Of a stretch of DNA of 64,000 nucleotides, positions 34,500 to 45,851 are shown one piece after another. Source of the DNA: Adiantum capillus-veneris (taxonomy: Eukaryota > Streptophyta > Polypodiopsida > Polypodiales > Pteridaceae); contig CM043969.1 in the NCBI GenBank assembly GCA_014529385.2, forward strand, positions 68,708,676 to 68,772,675, written 5' to 3'. The notes beneath the pieces were generated by a model. It was given only the letters and a program-made list of their open reading frames with translations, did not search any database and had not been told where the DNA came from. The stretch's first letter is position 1. Each line of letters begins with the position of its first letter. Position numbers and translations under genes: made by a program.

Positions 34500-35700
34500 T
34501 GCAATAAGATAGGAGTGAGGTTAGACACCCATCCCACATTTGGCGCCGCGGCCGAGGATCGGGGAATATAAATTTGTGAGCTTCTCCCTTAGAGCTTTTT
34601 TGAAAACTTTTGTATCTTTTCAAACCGCGAGCTCGGGTCTTGCAGCATTTGCACCAAACATGCATGATATGGTTTATACCAGTGACTCGTTTCATGTGTA
34701 CAAACAACTTTTGTAAAGGCACATTGGATTTGGATCACCAAATTGGCAAAAAACTAAAGTTTGTATTGACTTTTGAGAACTTGAGTGTAACGTGGGGAAA
34801 AAATTGTCCAAAATGGATGAAAATTGATTCATAGGCTTATATTGATGTGATAGACATGTGTACATGCTCAGTTGACCAAAAAGATGCAAAAATTTGCTAG
34901 TTGATAATAATCGTGATTATTTACTACTGCCCCATTGTTCAACTTTTTTGACCAAGTTGGCATACCACTAGCTTTACCATGTTGTAATAAGCTCACAAAC
35001 CAAATTTGGTAAGATTTGGATCATTGGATTGAAAATTGAGACCAAATTTGCAAAGTCAGTATGCGGACACAAAACTAAGGACCATATGACCAAAAATTGT
35101 CCAAACTTGTTCAAACTTGGCTAGGGACCTTAAGTTGAGGTGCTTAACAGATCTGTGTCAAACAAAAACTTGCAAAAAACTAGCTAGAGTAAATAATCAC
35201 GATTATTTACATTTGCTTTAGAAAACGACAATCTTGCATATTTGAACATACCATAAGGTTAAGCATATCAAGTAGATCCCACAAATCAATTTTGGTGAAA
35301 TTTGGATCACAAAAGTGAGACTTAAGCCAGATTCTTGAAATCAAAGTCTACGGACACGAAACGATTGATAAACTTGAACAGATTTTGTCCAAATTTGTTG
35401 AAACTTGTCCAAGGACCTCAACAGGTTTTATACTTGGCAAACCAAGACAAAAAGTGCAAAAAAGTGACAAAAGTAAATAATCGTGATTATTTACTACTGC
35501 TACAGAGAGATACCATTTTTTACTTTTGAACTTGTACAGTGTTAGACCAGCATAATACAAAGTCACCGGGAAATTTTGGGTTCAATCGGATCCAAATTGG
35601 TAGATGTTCACTCAGTTTCTAGGTTGCAAATTAATACTTTGATTTTTGCCAAAGTCGAGTCTGAAAATTTCAAGTGCTGACTAAAATAGCTTGAATTGAA
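34500..35700 (+). repeat. ~285-bp tandem repeat with palindromic core
   Basis: Three units carry the core arm AGTAAATAATC with its reverse complement around a 2-base centre: ~34900-34925 (left arm degraded), 35189-35210 (GTAAATAATC around AC), and 35472-35495 (11-bp arms around GT). Units share TTGTCCAAACTTGTTCAAAC, ACTTG..CAAGGACCT and AATTTTGGTGAAATTTGGATC blocks. A degraded fourth copy is suggested at ~34045. Confidence 0.85.
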
Positions 35701-35850
35701 GTGATACACATAGACCAATCACAATAGCTAGCAAAAACTATACAGTCTTCGTGAAGGAATAGCTAACTTGACCAAAATTGATACAGGAATCAAGTTGCAG
35801 ACGAGGAATCGATAGCTTGAATCAAGTCAAGTTTTTTGGAAGAAATTGAT

Positions 35851-37445
35851 TGTCATAATAATCAATATCTAATTCTCCTAAATGATTTTCTCATCTTAAA
35901 CTGATCATTTAATATGGGGAAGTACCAGGGGAGAAAAAGCTAGAATATTGGTTAAGCTAGCAGACCGGCCATAGTAGGGATCCAAAGGAGGGAAAATAGG
36001 GATCCAAAGGGAGGGCCATCTGCAAAGAGCCATGTGCAACAATGGGCTAAAAAGACCCTAAGGTTCAGCCCATTAAGACTTCCAAAATGCTAAGGTTCCA
36101 AAATTCAAAGGTTGTGTCCAAAGGTCAACCATAGGGGAATTGGATGCTTTGTGTGTGTACAAAAAAGTCTTTACAATCCCTACTTAGGAGGGGGCGAGCC
36201 CTGCATGTAGGGGATGAGAGAGAAAGCCACACACACACACACACACACACACAAGCTCCCTTTACACAAAGGGAATGAGGGACACATGTCAGCTCCCTAG
36301 GCCAGATGCCCACAAGGTGTACCCAATTCTTATTGGATGGCCTTGGAGGTGGACCAATGAGAATTAGGCTAGAGTAAATCTAGTTTAATTAATTTAAAAA
36401 CACTTAATAAAAGAACCAATGAGAATTAAGTCCTCTAGAAGACTATTGGACAGTCTCCCAAGGGGTCCAATGAGCATTCAGCAGCCCAATGTCTTGCCTG
36501 ATTCCTATTGGCCAAGAGGCAAAGGGGTCCAATGAGAGTTTAGTTGAATTATTAAATTACCTAAAGCTCTCACAAAAGGGGAAATGGGGACACATGTCAG
36601 AAGGCTAACACTTATGCTGCTTAATTGTCATTGGCTAGCCCTAGGGAGGTCCAATGAGAGAATAACAAGAGCAAATAGCAAGAGGGGTTGCCCAAGAGAG
36701 AGAGGGGGCTGATTTTTGCAAGGCATTAACACACACACACTCACACAATCTCATGTGTGAAGTAAACAAGACTCTCTCTCCTTCTCAAGCTTTAATGGAA
36801 AGCTTACCACCTACTCCAACCTTGTGAGAAGGGAGGCCTACACCAACAACTCTTGGCTTTGTGATGCAAATCCAACCAAGAGCCAAGATTCAATGCATGC
36901 TCATCTCCTCTACCATGCTAATTACTAAGCTAAGATATGCTAATATGAGTGATTATGTGAGGAGATGTACATCTTTCTCATAAGATACTCCTTCTTCCTC
37001 TCAATCTACTCTCATACCCTGCTAGCTCTCACCATCTTTGAAGGTGTGTGAGGTCTTGGGTCTGAGACCGGGGATAATTGATGTTGTGTTTGCTAAGTGT
37101 TTTGCTTAGTGCATGAAGTTTTCATCTTCATTGCACTAGCTAGTCTTGAAGGAACACAAAGAATTGTATTGTACAATGTCTCTCTTGATGGAGAAACCAT
37201 AATACAAAGCCTTTTGGAGGGGGGACCGGATCCATGAAAATCCGGTCCTCAACTGTTGTCAATAGCTTAATTTCTCTCTCTTTTGAAAGTATTGTTCATG
37301 CTATCTAACTAGGTGTTATGCTTTTTGTTGCTCTCTCCACCCAAGCACTCTTGTAATTCTCATTAGGAATCTATTCTAATGAAATTCCCACTATGTTCAT
37401 GCTAATTTCCGCTACACACAAGTTTTTAGGCCATAAAATGTTACA
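35851..37445 (+). mobile_element. 5' LTR of gypsy element D (1595 bp)
   Basis: It starts TGTCATAATAATCA and ends AAATGTTACA, followed by one T and the primer-binding site. It aligns end to end with the inverted solo LTR 47791-49376 and the more diverged one at 7476-9100. The U3 part holds repeated CCAATGAG boxes (36354, 36415, 36468, 36520, 36649 and more in inverse orientation). A (CA)n is at 36231-36253. A clear TATA box was not found. Confidence 0.92.
36340..36670 (+). promoter_or_regulatory. CCAAT-box array in LTR D
   Basis: At least five GT/GACCAATGAG(A/C) boxes spaced 50-130 bp, plus inverse ATTGG boxes. The same boxes, reverse-complemented (CTCATTGGACC), recur in both solo LTR copies. 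CCAAT is the NF-Y recognition core; its use here is inferred. Confidence 0.5.
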
Positions 37446-37446
37446 T

Positions 37447-37458
37447 TGGTATCAGAGC
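37447..37458 (+). promoter_or_regulatory. Primer-binding site of element D
   Basis: TGGTATCAGAGC, one base after the 5' LTR, complementary to plant initiator-Met tRNA 3' end. Confidence 0.93.
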
Positions 37459-37851
37459 ACAAGGTTTCTCTTTTCTTGCTCAATAAGGGAGGTCCTCAAG
37501 CTAGCTATAAATGGTTGGTATTATTAATTGCTAGAATAGGGATTTTTCATCCTTGCAGTGCACCTGCCTTCGTGCAGTTAACGGGGCATCACTGTCGAGA
37601 GCTATGGTCTTAATAGTGGAGTCCTACGGGGCTTGCCTACGGCTTAACCACTATTGAGCTATTAGAAGCTTGACAAGAGCCGGTGTTGTTTTGGTGTTGA
37701 AAGACCCTCTCTTCTATTCCTTGCAATTAATGGTATTCGAGCCACGGGTACAGTAGCTTGAGTGCTTTTTCTAAAGGGGTAAAGAGGAGTAGCAACTAGG
37801 GCTTGAAGTGCCAAAGTACACATAAAAAGTTTACACCTAAAAGTTGTTAGA

Positions 37852-39273
37852 ATGGCTGACAATAGTAAAGAGAGTGAAATTAATGTTGATAACTTTGATT
37901 TTGCTAATGAGCAAGCTACTAATGATGCTCTGATGCTTGTTAACTATCTTGTTTCTAGGCTTCAACAAGCCAAGGGCAATCCATCTCTCCAAAGTGAAGT
38001 GCAATGGCAGTTCTGTGCTCATGGGATTCTCCAAGCTCATCACCATGACGAGAGAACACCTAGGAAGCCTCCTTGTGAGACTTCCAAAAGAGGTCTCTCT
38101 CCGATTCAGGAAGAAGAAGAGAATCCATACAAAGGGCTCAAGAATTTACTTCTTGATGATACATCTCCTTCCCAAAGGAGAACTCAAGAGCCTCCACTGA
38201 AGGAACAAGAAAGAAGTGAGTCTCCCGCCACCTCGACGGAGATGGCTCCATGAAGACGGCGGGCTAAACGCTCTCCATCACCACCAAAGCGGAGAAGACC
38301 ATCGCACCCTTCTCCACACCATAATTCAAAGAGGGATGATAAAAAGCAAGAGAAAAAAAAGGCGAGAAAGAGGACACCCTCTTCTCCATCTTCTTCATCC
38401 TCTTCCTCTTATGAAAGTGATGGTGAAGACGACAAAGATCAAGACAAGAAAAAGGCGAGAAAGAGGTCACCCTCTTCTCCACCTTCCTCAAATTCTTCAC
38501 CTTCTGAAGAAAGTGATGGTGCAACCTTTGAACCATCAAAAAGAAGAGGCCATAGGAAATCCTATGCCGCGTGGAAGAGGTCGTCCAAGCTCAAGAAGTT
38601 CAAAGAGGGAGGGAAGAGCATCTCTTTCCTTACCTATGATGGCGCCTTTGGTGCTACGGACAAAGTCTTGGCCTTTATCCAACATTTTGATGCGGCGTTT
38701 GGAGATGAGGGCTTCACGGAGTCCTCTAAGCTATGCCATGTAGCTATGCACTTTCAAAAGTCCGCCAGGCAATGGTGGTCTAGCCTACGAGCCAACGGTG
38801 AAGCTCCACAAACATGGAAAGCTTTAAGAGCTTCCATTATAAAGCAATTTTTGGCCACCGATGCCAAAGACAAAGTACTCACTGAATGGCGAAGCTTAAA
38901 GCTCTCTCCCTATGAATCCATCCACAAATATATAGACAAGTTTTGGGACGTACAAATCAAAGCCACTGTCTTCAAAAAGTTGGATTTTGGAGAGCGAAAG
39001 CAACAATTTTGTGCGGGCTTAACCGAAGAAATGGCGGAGTATGTCAACTCCCAAAGGCCACGTACCACATCGGTGGTAATACACCATACTATGGTGGCCT
39101 CTCGAATCAATTTCCAAACGGGAGCTAAAAGAAATAATAAGCCCACGAAAAACAAGGGTTCCAACGAGCCTAAGGGGAAGGACAATGTCCAAAAGTCTCC
39201 TAAGGGCAACTCCAACAAAGCTAAAGAGAAGGGAGTTTACAAAGGTAAAAACAAACTCTCTCCTGAAGCTTGA
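37852..39273 (+). pseudogene. Gag of gypsy element D, one in-frame stop
   Basis: A single frame from ATG 37852 to 39273, interrupted only by TGA at 38251-38253. N-terminal part: MADNSKESEINVDNFDFAN and onward. Middle: two copies of a KKKARKRSPSSP / Ser-rich / ESDG acidic module (about 38350-38520). C-terminal: the retrotransposon Gag domain (SISFLTYDGAFGATDKVLAF, HVAMHFQKSARQWWSSL, WKALRASIIKQFLATDA, EWRSLKLSPYESIHKYIDKF, QFCAGLTEEMAEYVNSQRP), then a Lys-rich tail. Gag would form the particle. The leader between PBS and ATG is ~390 bp. Only one nonsense change in 474 codons suggests a relatively young copy. Confidence 0.9.
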
Positions 39274-39530
39274 GCGTTATCGCAAGGATAACCGGTGTTT
39301 CAAGTGCGGCGAACAAGGGCATGCATACCACGCTTGTCCCCAAAAGAACAACCACCAAGATCCTCCTAGAGCTACCTTGGTTGAAATCCAAGAGTAGGAG
39401 ACTCACCAAACTCACCACAAAGGATCTCCTCTATGCCATGCTTGGGGAAAGGTAAGAGAACATGATGCTTTTATTCTTTTTGACCCTGGTTCTACTCACA
39501 ATTTTATATCTATAGAGTTGGCCACCAAGC
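39250..39530 (+). pseudogene. Nucleocapsid knuckle and start of protease, element D
   Basis: After a frameshift near 39255 the frame reads LERYRKDNRCFKCGEQGHAY HAC (CX2CX4HX4C zinc knuckle), a TAG at 39395, then AFILFDPGSTHNFISIELAT ending at the junction with copia A. FDPGSTHNFIS is the plant gypsy protease active site. The remaining pol is not found on the other side of copia A and B, so it was deleted. Confidence 0.88.
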
Positions 39531-39722
39531 TGAAGGAGTATGAGTGGAAGTGCGACGCGAGAGAGAGTGCGAGAAGAAGAGCACGACGATATGGTGAACT
39601 CGCTCTACTGTAATGTGTAGAGCATAGTGAGTTCTTATTAGGTTTTTACAAAAGAATATGTGTACATACCTGGTGGCCCGCCCACTTACCTGGGCGACCA
39701 CATTGGGCTTTATACCCCAACA
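39531..39722 (-). mobile_element. 3' LTR of copia A (192 bp)
   Basis: In minus orientation it starts TGTTGGGGTATAAAGCCC (the TATA-like box lies almost at the LTR start) and ends CATACTCCTTCA. It directly follows the PPT. It is unusually short for an LTR. The left flank is element D protease. Confidence 0.88.
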
Positions 39723-39735
39723 ACCTCCCACTTAA
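39723..39735 (-). promoter_or_regulatory. Polypurine tract of copia A
   Basis: Minus strand TTTAAGTGGGAGGT adjoining TGTTGGGG. Confidence 0.85.
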
Positions 39736-39811
39736 AGTCCAATGTGGTACTTTAAGTGTGAGAGAAGCTACTATACAAGCTAATATACAAGAGATGTAGA
39801 GAAGTGATGTA

Positions 39812-41581
39812 CTACCCTACACCTAACTGCTTGAGAAAATGCGCAAATCTCTCTGAGGGAAGTCCTTTTGTAAGTAGATCAGAAGGATTTTCTGTGGTGT
39901 GAACTTTGACAAGCTGAATTTGCTTATCCTCGAGCATTTCCCTGATGAAATGATACTTCACATCCACATGCTTTGTCTTTGAGTGATAAACTGGATTGCA
40001 AGCCAATTGTATAGCACTCTGACTATCACAATATAACACAGGCATCTCTTCTTTGATTCCCAAATCTGTTACTAGTCGATTAAGCCAAATTGATTCTTTG
40101 CATGCCTCTGATGGTGCAACATATTCAGCCTTTGTAGTAGACTGAGTAACACAATCTTGTAATCTAGAACGCCATGATACTGCTCCACTAGCCAATGTAA
40201 AGACATACCCTGATGTAGACCTTCGGTTGTCTAAGTCACCTGCATAATCTGAGTCTGTAAAACCCTTTACACTTACCTCCTAACTCCCATAGCATATACG
40301 CATACTCTTTGTAGCTTTCAGGTATCTCAATATTCCTTTCACTGCCTCCCAATGTTTCTTGCCTGGGTTTGACATGTATCGACTTACTACTCCCACTGCA
40401 AATGCAATGTCTGGGCAAGTAGCAATCATTGCATACATTAAACTACCCAGTGCAGACGCATATGGAATCTTATCCATTTCAGCCTGTTCTTCCTCAGACA
40501 CAGGACAATCTTGTTTGCTAAGTTTCACATATGGTGGCAATGGAACACTCAATGCCTTTCCCTTCTCCATATTGAAACGTTGCAAAACCTTGTCAATATA
40601 CTCTGTTTGAGATAACCAAATCAACTTCTTTGATCTGTCTCTCTCAATGCGCATACCAAGTATATGACTTGCCTCACCCATGTCTTTCATGTCAAACGAT
40701 TTTGCCAACTTTGACTTCAAAGCTGAAATTTCTTCCAAGTGCTTGCCAACAATCAACATGTCATCCACATACAAAATAAGGATCAGCCAACTACCATCCT
40801 TAGCCTTCTTTGTATATAGACAGTGATCGAACTCACTACGTTTGTAGCCTTGAGAAAGCATAAACTTGTGGAATTTATGGTACCATGCCCTCTGTGATTG
40901 TTTTAAGCCATAAAGACTCTTTAACAACTAGCATACCCAATCTTCCTTGCCTTTCTCAACAAACCCTTCTGGCTGCTGCATGTAAATTTCCACATCTAAA
41001 TCACCATGCAAGAATGCTGTCTTGACATCCATTTGGTGCAACACCAAATCTAATATGGCAACCAATGCAAGAAAGCATCTCAATGTAGTCATCTTGACCA
41101 CCGGAGAGAAGACTTCATCAAAGTCAATGCCTTGTTCTTGCTTAAAGCCCTTGGCAACAAGCCTTGCTTTGTACTTTGGCTGACTATCATGAGTGGTGAT
41201 CTTACATTTATAAGGTAGAGACTTTTTGCCCTGTGGTAATTTAACTAGCTTCCATGTCTGGTTTTTATGCAGATATGTCATCTCTGACTGCATGGCCAAT
41301 TGCCAATTCTCGGAGTCCTTCATTTGCACTGCTTCCTTGTAACATGAAGGCTCATTGCAATCAGTCAACATGACATAGTTCATAGATGGAACAAACCTAT
41401 CAGGAGGTCGCCTGATACGTCCAGATCTATGCACAATAGGTGGCTCAGGCTCAGTCAGAACCTGTGGTTCCAATCTATCCTGTCCTTGCTCCTCTTGATC
41501 CCTGACATTTTGTCTTGCACGTGCAGGTCCATCTTCTTCGAAGACAACTCTTCTAATCTCCTCAACCCTCTCTGGTTTCAA
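39812..41581 (-). pseudogene. Copia A reverse transcriptase and RNase H
   Basis: From 41581: an acidic linker with SGRIRRPPDRFVPSMNYV, then RT: WQLAMQSEMTYLHKNQTWKL, YKARLVAKGFKQEQGIDFDE, FSPVVKMTTLRCFLALVAIL, HQMDVKTAFLHGDLDVEIYM, a stop at 40928, LLKSLYGLKQSQRAWYHKF, and the catalytic LILYVDDMLIVG. RNase H: FTDSDYAGDLDNRRSTSGYV, ASGAVSWRSRLQDCVTQSTT, KAEYVAPSEACKESIWLNRL, YCDSQSAIQLACNPVYHSKT, KHVDVKYHFIREML, ending GLPSERFAHFLKQLGVG. Two stops (40928, ~40277) and a frame change at ~40277 separate the blocks. Order and motifs are standard Ty1/copia. RT copies the element RNA in cytoplasmic particles. Confidence 0.95.
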
Positions 41582-42840
41582 TGATATTTGGATTCATTAA
41601 AGTGAACATCATTGCTGCGGAAAACCTTTCTGGATTCGGGATCCCAAAGTCTGTACCCCATCTCACCAGAATTACCATAGCCTAGAAAGATGCACTTTCT
41701 ACTCTTTGGCTCAAGTTTGGTCCTAAATTCCTTTGGAACATGAGTATATGCCTCACAGCCAAAGACTCTGAGATGCTTGTATGAGAGCATTTTGCCTCAC
41801 CATACCATCTCTGGCACTGAATCCTTCTGCAAAACCTTGCTAGGAGATCTATTTACAAGATGAACAGCTGTTGATACAGCTTCAGACCAAAACCCATTTG
41901 GCAGCTGTGCATTAGACAAATTACTTCTGACCTTCTCTTGTATGGTCCTATTCATCCTCTCAGCAACACCATTTTGAGGAGTATTGTAAGGAGAAGTAAG
42001 TTCACGTTTTATACCTTTTGACTCACAAAAGTCTTGAAAGGCCTTTGAAACATACTCTCCACCATTGTCAGTGCGTAAGCATTTAAGCTTCTTGCCACTC
42101 TGATTCTCCACAAGTGTCACAAACGTTTTGAAAACACTAAACGCTTCATCCTTGTGCTTGAGAAAGTAAACCCATACTTTCCTCGAGTAATCATCTATAA
42201 ATGTCATAAAGTAAGAAGCTCCCCCTAGAGATAGGTTAGGCATAGGTCCACACAAATCACTATGAACAAGTGCCAACTGTGTATCTCTTCTACTACTTCT
42301 ATGCTTATGTGGTTGTTGTGTTTGCTTACCATACAGACAATGTTCACAAAATTCAAAATCATTAAATGACAAGCCAGGCAAATAACCAGAACGAGACAAG
42401 ATTTCCATTCCCTTCTTGGACATATGTCCTAACCGGCTATGCCACAAAGAAACGTTCGGCTGCTCGGTTACATTGATTACATTTTTAGAGACATTTGATA
42501 CATAAATCGTGTAAAGTCCTCCAGACTTTACTCCATGTGCTACTGTCATAGAACCCTTGGATATCTTCCACATGTTCTGTCCAAAAGTAGTGACGTAGCC
42601 AGCATCATCAAGTAAACCTGTGCTGATCAAGCGCTTTGTAATTGCGGGAACATGTCTCACATTCTTCAGCGTGAAAGCAGAGCCATTCTGAAACTTCAAT
42701 TGAACATCTCCAACACCTAAGATCTCACATGTCTGCCCATTGCCTAGCCGAACATGATCTTTAGTGGTCACATAAGAGGTAAACCACTCCTTGTTTGGAG
42801 ACACATGAAGTGATTCCCCTGAGTCTATAATCTAGTCACT
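41578..42840 (-). pseudogene. Copia A protease start and integrase
   Basis: The protease active site reads IIDSGESLHVSPNKEWF, with TAG in place of the usual Trp codon just before and Glu for Ala after DSG. The pre-integrase finger follows: LWHSRLGHMSKKGM ... FCEHCLYGKQ. Catalytic core: LVHSDLCGPM (Asp), FIDDYSRKVWVYFLKHKDEA, RTDNGGEYVS (Asp), SPYNTPQNGVAERMNRTI (Glu): the DD35E triad is intact. A stop at 41797 and a frame change at ~41790 precede HLRVFGCEAYTHVPKE and the RLWDPESRKVFRSNDVHFNE end. Integrase inserts cDNA into the genome. Confidence 0.94.
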
Positions 42841-43811
42841 CAGTGCATTTCCATCAGATGCTGTAAGAAGAGCTGAGTCCATTGTATTCTTCAAGAAGTA
42901 GATGTCTCCTGACACTAGACTGTCATCCTCTGCAACAGTGTTTGTCACATTTATTTCTTGAATCTTCACTGAGGACTTGTTCTTCTCACCATGATCTTCA
43001 GCTTTCTCTTTACCTTTTTCTGCTTTCCATTCTCTGCAGTCTCTTTTCATGTGACCCTTCTTGCCACAATGGTAGAATTCTATGTCACTCTTTCCTTTAG
43101 CACTGCGGGACTTGCTACGAGACTGATTCCTCTTTCCACCTTTGTACTTTTCTTTGGTCCTTCCCCTGACAACTAAGGTTGTTCCTTTGCCTTTGTCCAT
43201 TGTCTTTCTATTGGTTTATTCAGTAAGTCCATTGTCTTTCTATTGGTTTATTCAGTAAGTAGACTTCCTTCTACACCTGCTATGTTCAAACCATCTGGAG
43301 GTGCAGAATTACTCAAAGCTGTGCGAAAAGTGTCCCAACTTTCCGGCAATGTGATCAACAGGAACATAGCTCTAACAGGTTCATCAAACTTGACACCTTG
43401 AGCTGACAATTGACTGTAGATTGTGTTGAATTCATTCAGATGATTGGACATAGGTGTCCCTTCTTTCATCTTCAAGTCAACAAGCTTCTTAAGCCAGTAT
43501 ACCTGTGAAGCTGCACTCTGCTTCTCATAAAGATCACTCAACTTTAACCATGCTTGATAGGCCGACATCTCGTCTGCTACATTGAAGTAAACGCTTTCTG
43601 CCAAAGTCAGCATAATGGTAGAAAGTGCCAATTCATCCATTTCGCTCCATTCATCTTTGTCCATATCTTCTTGTTTTATCCCCTTGAGCTTTATAGGTTT
43701 TATCTGCTTCTTTGTACCAACACGTGCCAAATCTGCTTCTTCCACAATGGGAAATTGGTTCCATCCAGTTTCTTGATATTGTAAAGAGTAGTGTCCTGTG
43801 ATCCAGCCATA
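42832..43811 (-). pseudogene. Copia A Gag with nucleocapsid knuckle
   Basis: ATG at 43811 begins MAGSQDTTLYNIKKLDGTNF PLW (typical copia Gag start). A frameshift near 43710 leads to KQIKPIKLKGIKQEDMD and the Gag helices (ALSTIMLTLAESVYFNVADE, WLKKLVDLKMKEGTPMSNHL, LITLPESWDTFRTALSN). The frame ends at 43248 next to a 32-bp duplication. The knuckle FYHCGKKGHMKRDC (first Cys lost: YHC) is in a new frame at ~43060. Two local duplications and shifts have killed it. Confidence 0.9.
43196..43258. repeat. 32-bp tandem duplication in copia A gag
   Basis: GTCCATTGTCTTTCTATTGG and the next 12 bases occur twice back to back. Confidence 0.93.
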
Positions 43812-44080
43812 ACTATGCTTCACAGTAGTTTACTTTCTTGGGAAAAATTCGTCCATTTCGCTCCATTCATCTTCGTCCATATCTTCTGGTTTTATCCCCT
43901 TGAGCTTTATAGGTTTTATCTGCTTCTTTTGTACCAACACGGGCCAAATCTACTTCTTCCACAATGGGAAATTGGTTCCATCCAGTTTCTTGATATTGTA
44001 AAGAGCAGTGTCCTGTGATCCAGCCATAGCTACGCTTCACAGTAGTTTACTTTCCTTGGAAAAATTCGGCAGAGTTTCCC
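43636..44080. repeat. ~222-bp tandem duplication of copia A gag start
   Basis: The leader, ATG and first ~55 codons of gag occur at 43636-43857 and again at 43858-44080 with a few differences. The outer copy has an internal TAG. Two alternative gag starts (43811 and ~44029) result. Confidence 0.9.
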
Positions 44081-45027
44081 CTGTAAATTGACCTCTGAAC
44101 CAATATCAACCTGTCAAATGAACCAAGAAAGCTTCAGATTCTGCAGAAATTTTGGCAGAGTCTCCTTTGTAAAATGGCTCTGGTGTACTCAAAAACAGCT
44201 CAAAAAACCACTATCTCTCTAACACTGTAAGCTGTGGGTAAACCTGTCCTGCACCTGTACTGTCTCTCACTGTCCTGTCACTGTCCTGTAAGCATAGACT
44301 GCGACAATGCCTCAACGGCAGTAAAGCAAAGATGCAATCCCAACTGTCTAACTCACAGTCAATACATCCTAGTTGCCTATCTAAGGGTGCTCGAGGGATC
44401 GCTCCAAGATCTGTATCATCGAAAGGATCTCAACATTCGAGAATCCCCCAGCTCAATAAAACCTCACTCGACCCTCAACAAAGGCTGCAGTAAATCTGAC
44501 AATACATAGACTTCCCACAAAGTCATACATCCACAAATTTCCCACTGTGTGCTGTAATCGCTGCGACGGTTGTTTGCTACGTGACTCATAGCCAGCAAAC
44601 CCTCAACAGACATACATCATCTCTGACAATACATCCCATGTGGAAGTACCTGCAATGTCAGGATGAAATCTGGAATATCAAGCAGCAAACACAAGCTACC
44701 TGATGAACTAGTGGATGTCGCCTACAGTCTGTGTGTAGATGTGCCCGTGTCGTATGTGACACGCCTCCAAGAACTGTGAGCCGTCCTTCGATGTGTAGAC
44801 AACCACAAATCAACACTCTGGGAGTGCCGATATCCTCAGCACCTGTAGTTGTAGGCCGAAAACCCCAAATTTGCAGAGTCGGATCTGCACCCGCCAAGAC
44901 CACGTAGTCAAAAATGGCATGCGCAGAGCTTTGTCGAAGCCGAACGGTGGCCGAGATGATCTCAGAATCTCACTCCAATCTGAGCAGGTGACTCTGGCTA
45001 CCTGCAAATGCTGCCTCGAGCCTCGAT
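44081..45027 (-). other. Copia A leader (no gene)
   Basis: About 950 bp between the primer-binding site and the gag start. No ORF with recognisable features. Long leaders with short ORFs are common in copia elements. Confidence 0.7.
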
Positions 45028-45069
45028 CTGAGCTCTCATACCAGTTGAAGGAGTACGAGCGGAAGTCGG
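45028..45069 (-). promoter_or_regulatory. Copia A primer-binding site and 5' LTR stub
   Basis: Minus strand: a ~23-base stub ending CGTACTCCTTCA (matching the end of the 192-bp 3' LTR), one A, then CTGGTATGAGAGC, an initiator-Met tRNA site with one change. The rest of the 5' LTR is missing and copia B coding sequence begins immediately. Confidence 0.88.
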
Positions 45070-45816
45070 CTAGACAAAGGTGCATCCAATTTACTGTCAT
45101 GCAAAGTGTGCACCAGCCATTTTGGCATACCTCTAGCCTGCTCATTTTCAGCCCTTTCCTCATCAAGTACATCATGTACATCTGCATCAGTTAATAGGCT
45201 GATCTGCAACATTTTCAGAAACCCCCATAGGCTGTACATTTGCGTCATTGGAACTTACATTCGTATTTCCACCACTGAAAAGAGGCAACAAAGTGTCATA
45301 AATGACCTGTGAGCTTACATTACTGTCTCTAGTACATGACATCAAGGGCTGAACAGAATCTTCCACAAACACTACATCCCGTGAAACCAGAATACGTTTT
45401 GTTTGTGGATGATACAACCTGTAACCTTTGCTTTCAGCACTATAACCAACAAAAATACATTTGACAGCCTTATCATCCAATTTTCTGCGCTGTGTTTGTG
45501 GCACGAAAGCATATTGTCAAACAACCAAAAATACGCATGTGCTCAATAGAAGGCTTTCTATCATGCCATGCTTCATATGGAGTAATAGACTGCAAAGCTT
45601 TTGTAGGACACCTGTTAAGTACATAAGTGGCACACATGATGGCCTCAAGCCAAAAAGAATGCGGTAAAGCTTGACTTTTGACCATACATCCTGCCATTTC
45701 CGTCAGTGACCTGTTTTTCCTCTTAGCAACACCATTTTGTTGAGGTGTATAAGGCACTGTACATTGGTGTTTTATCCCACAACTACTTAGAAATGCATTA
45801 AATTCATGAGACATAT

Positions 45817-45851
<35 letters not shown>

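Noticed and set aside
38216-38743. 175-codon Arg/Lys-rich ORF overlapping gag D
   Set aside because: It is an out-of-frame shadow of the gag frame 37852-39273, which shows real Gag motifs and only one stop.
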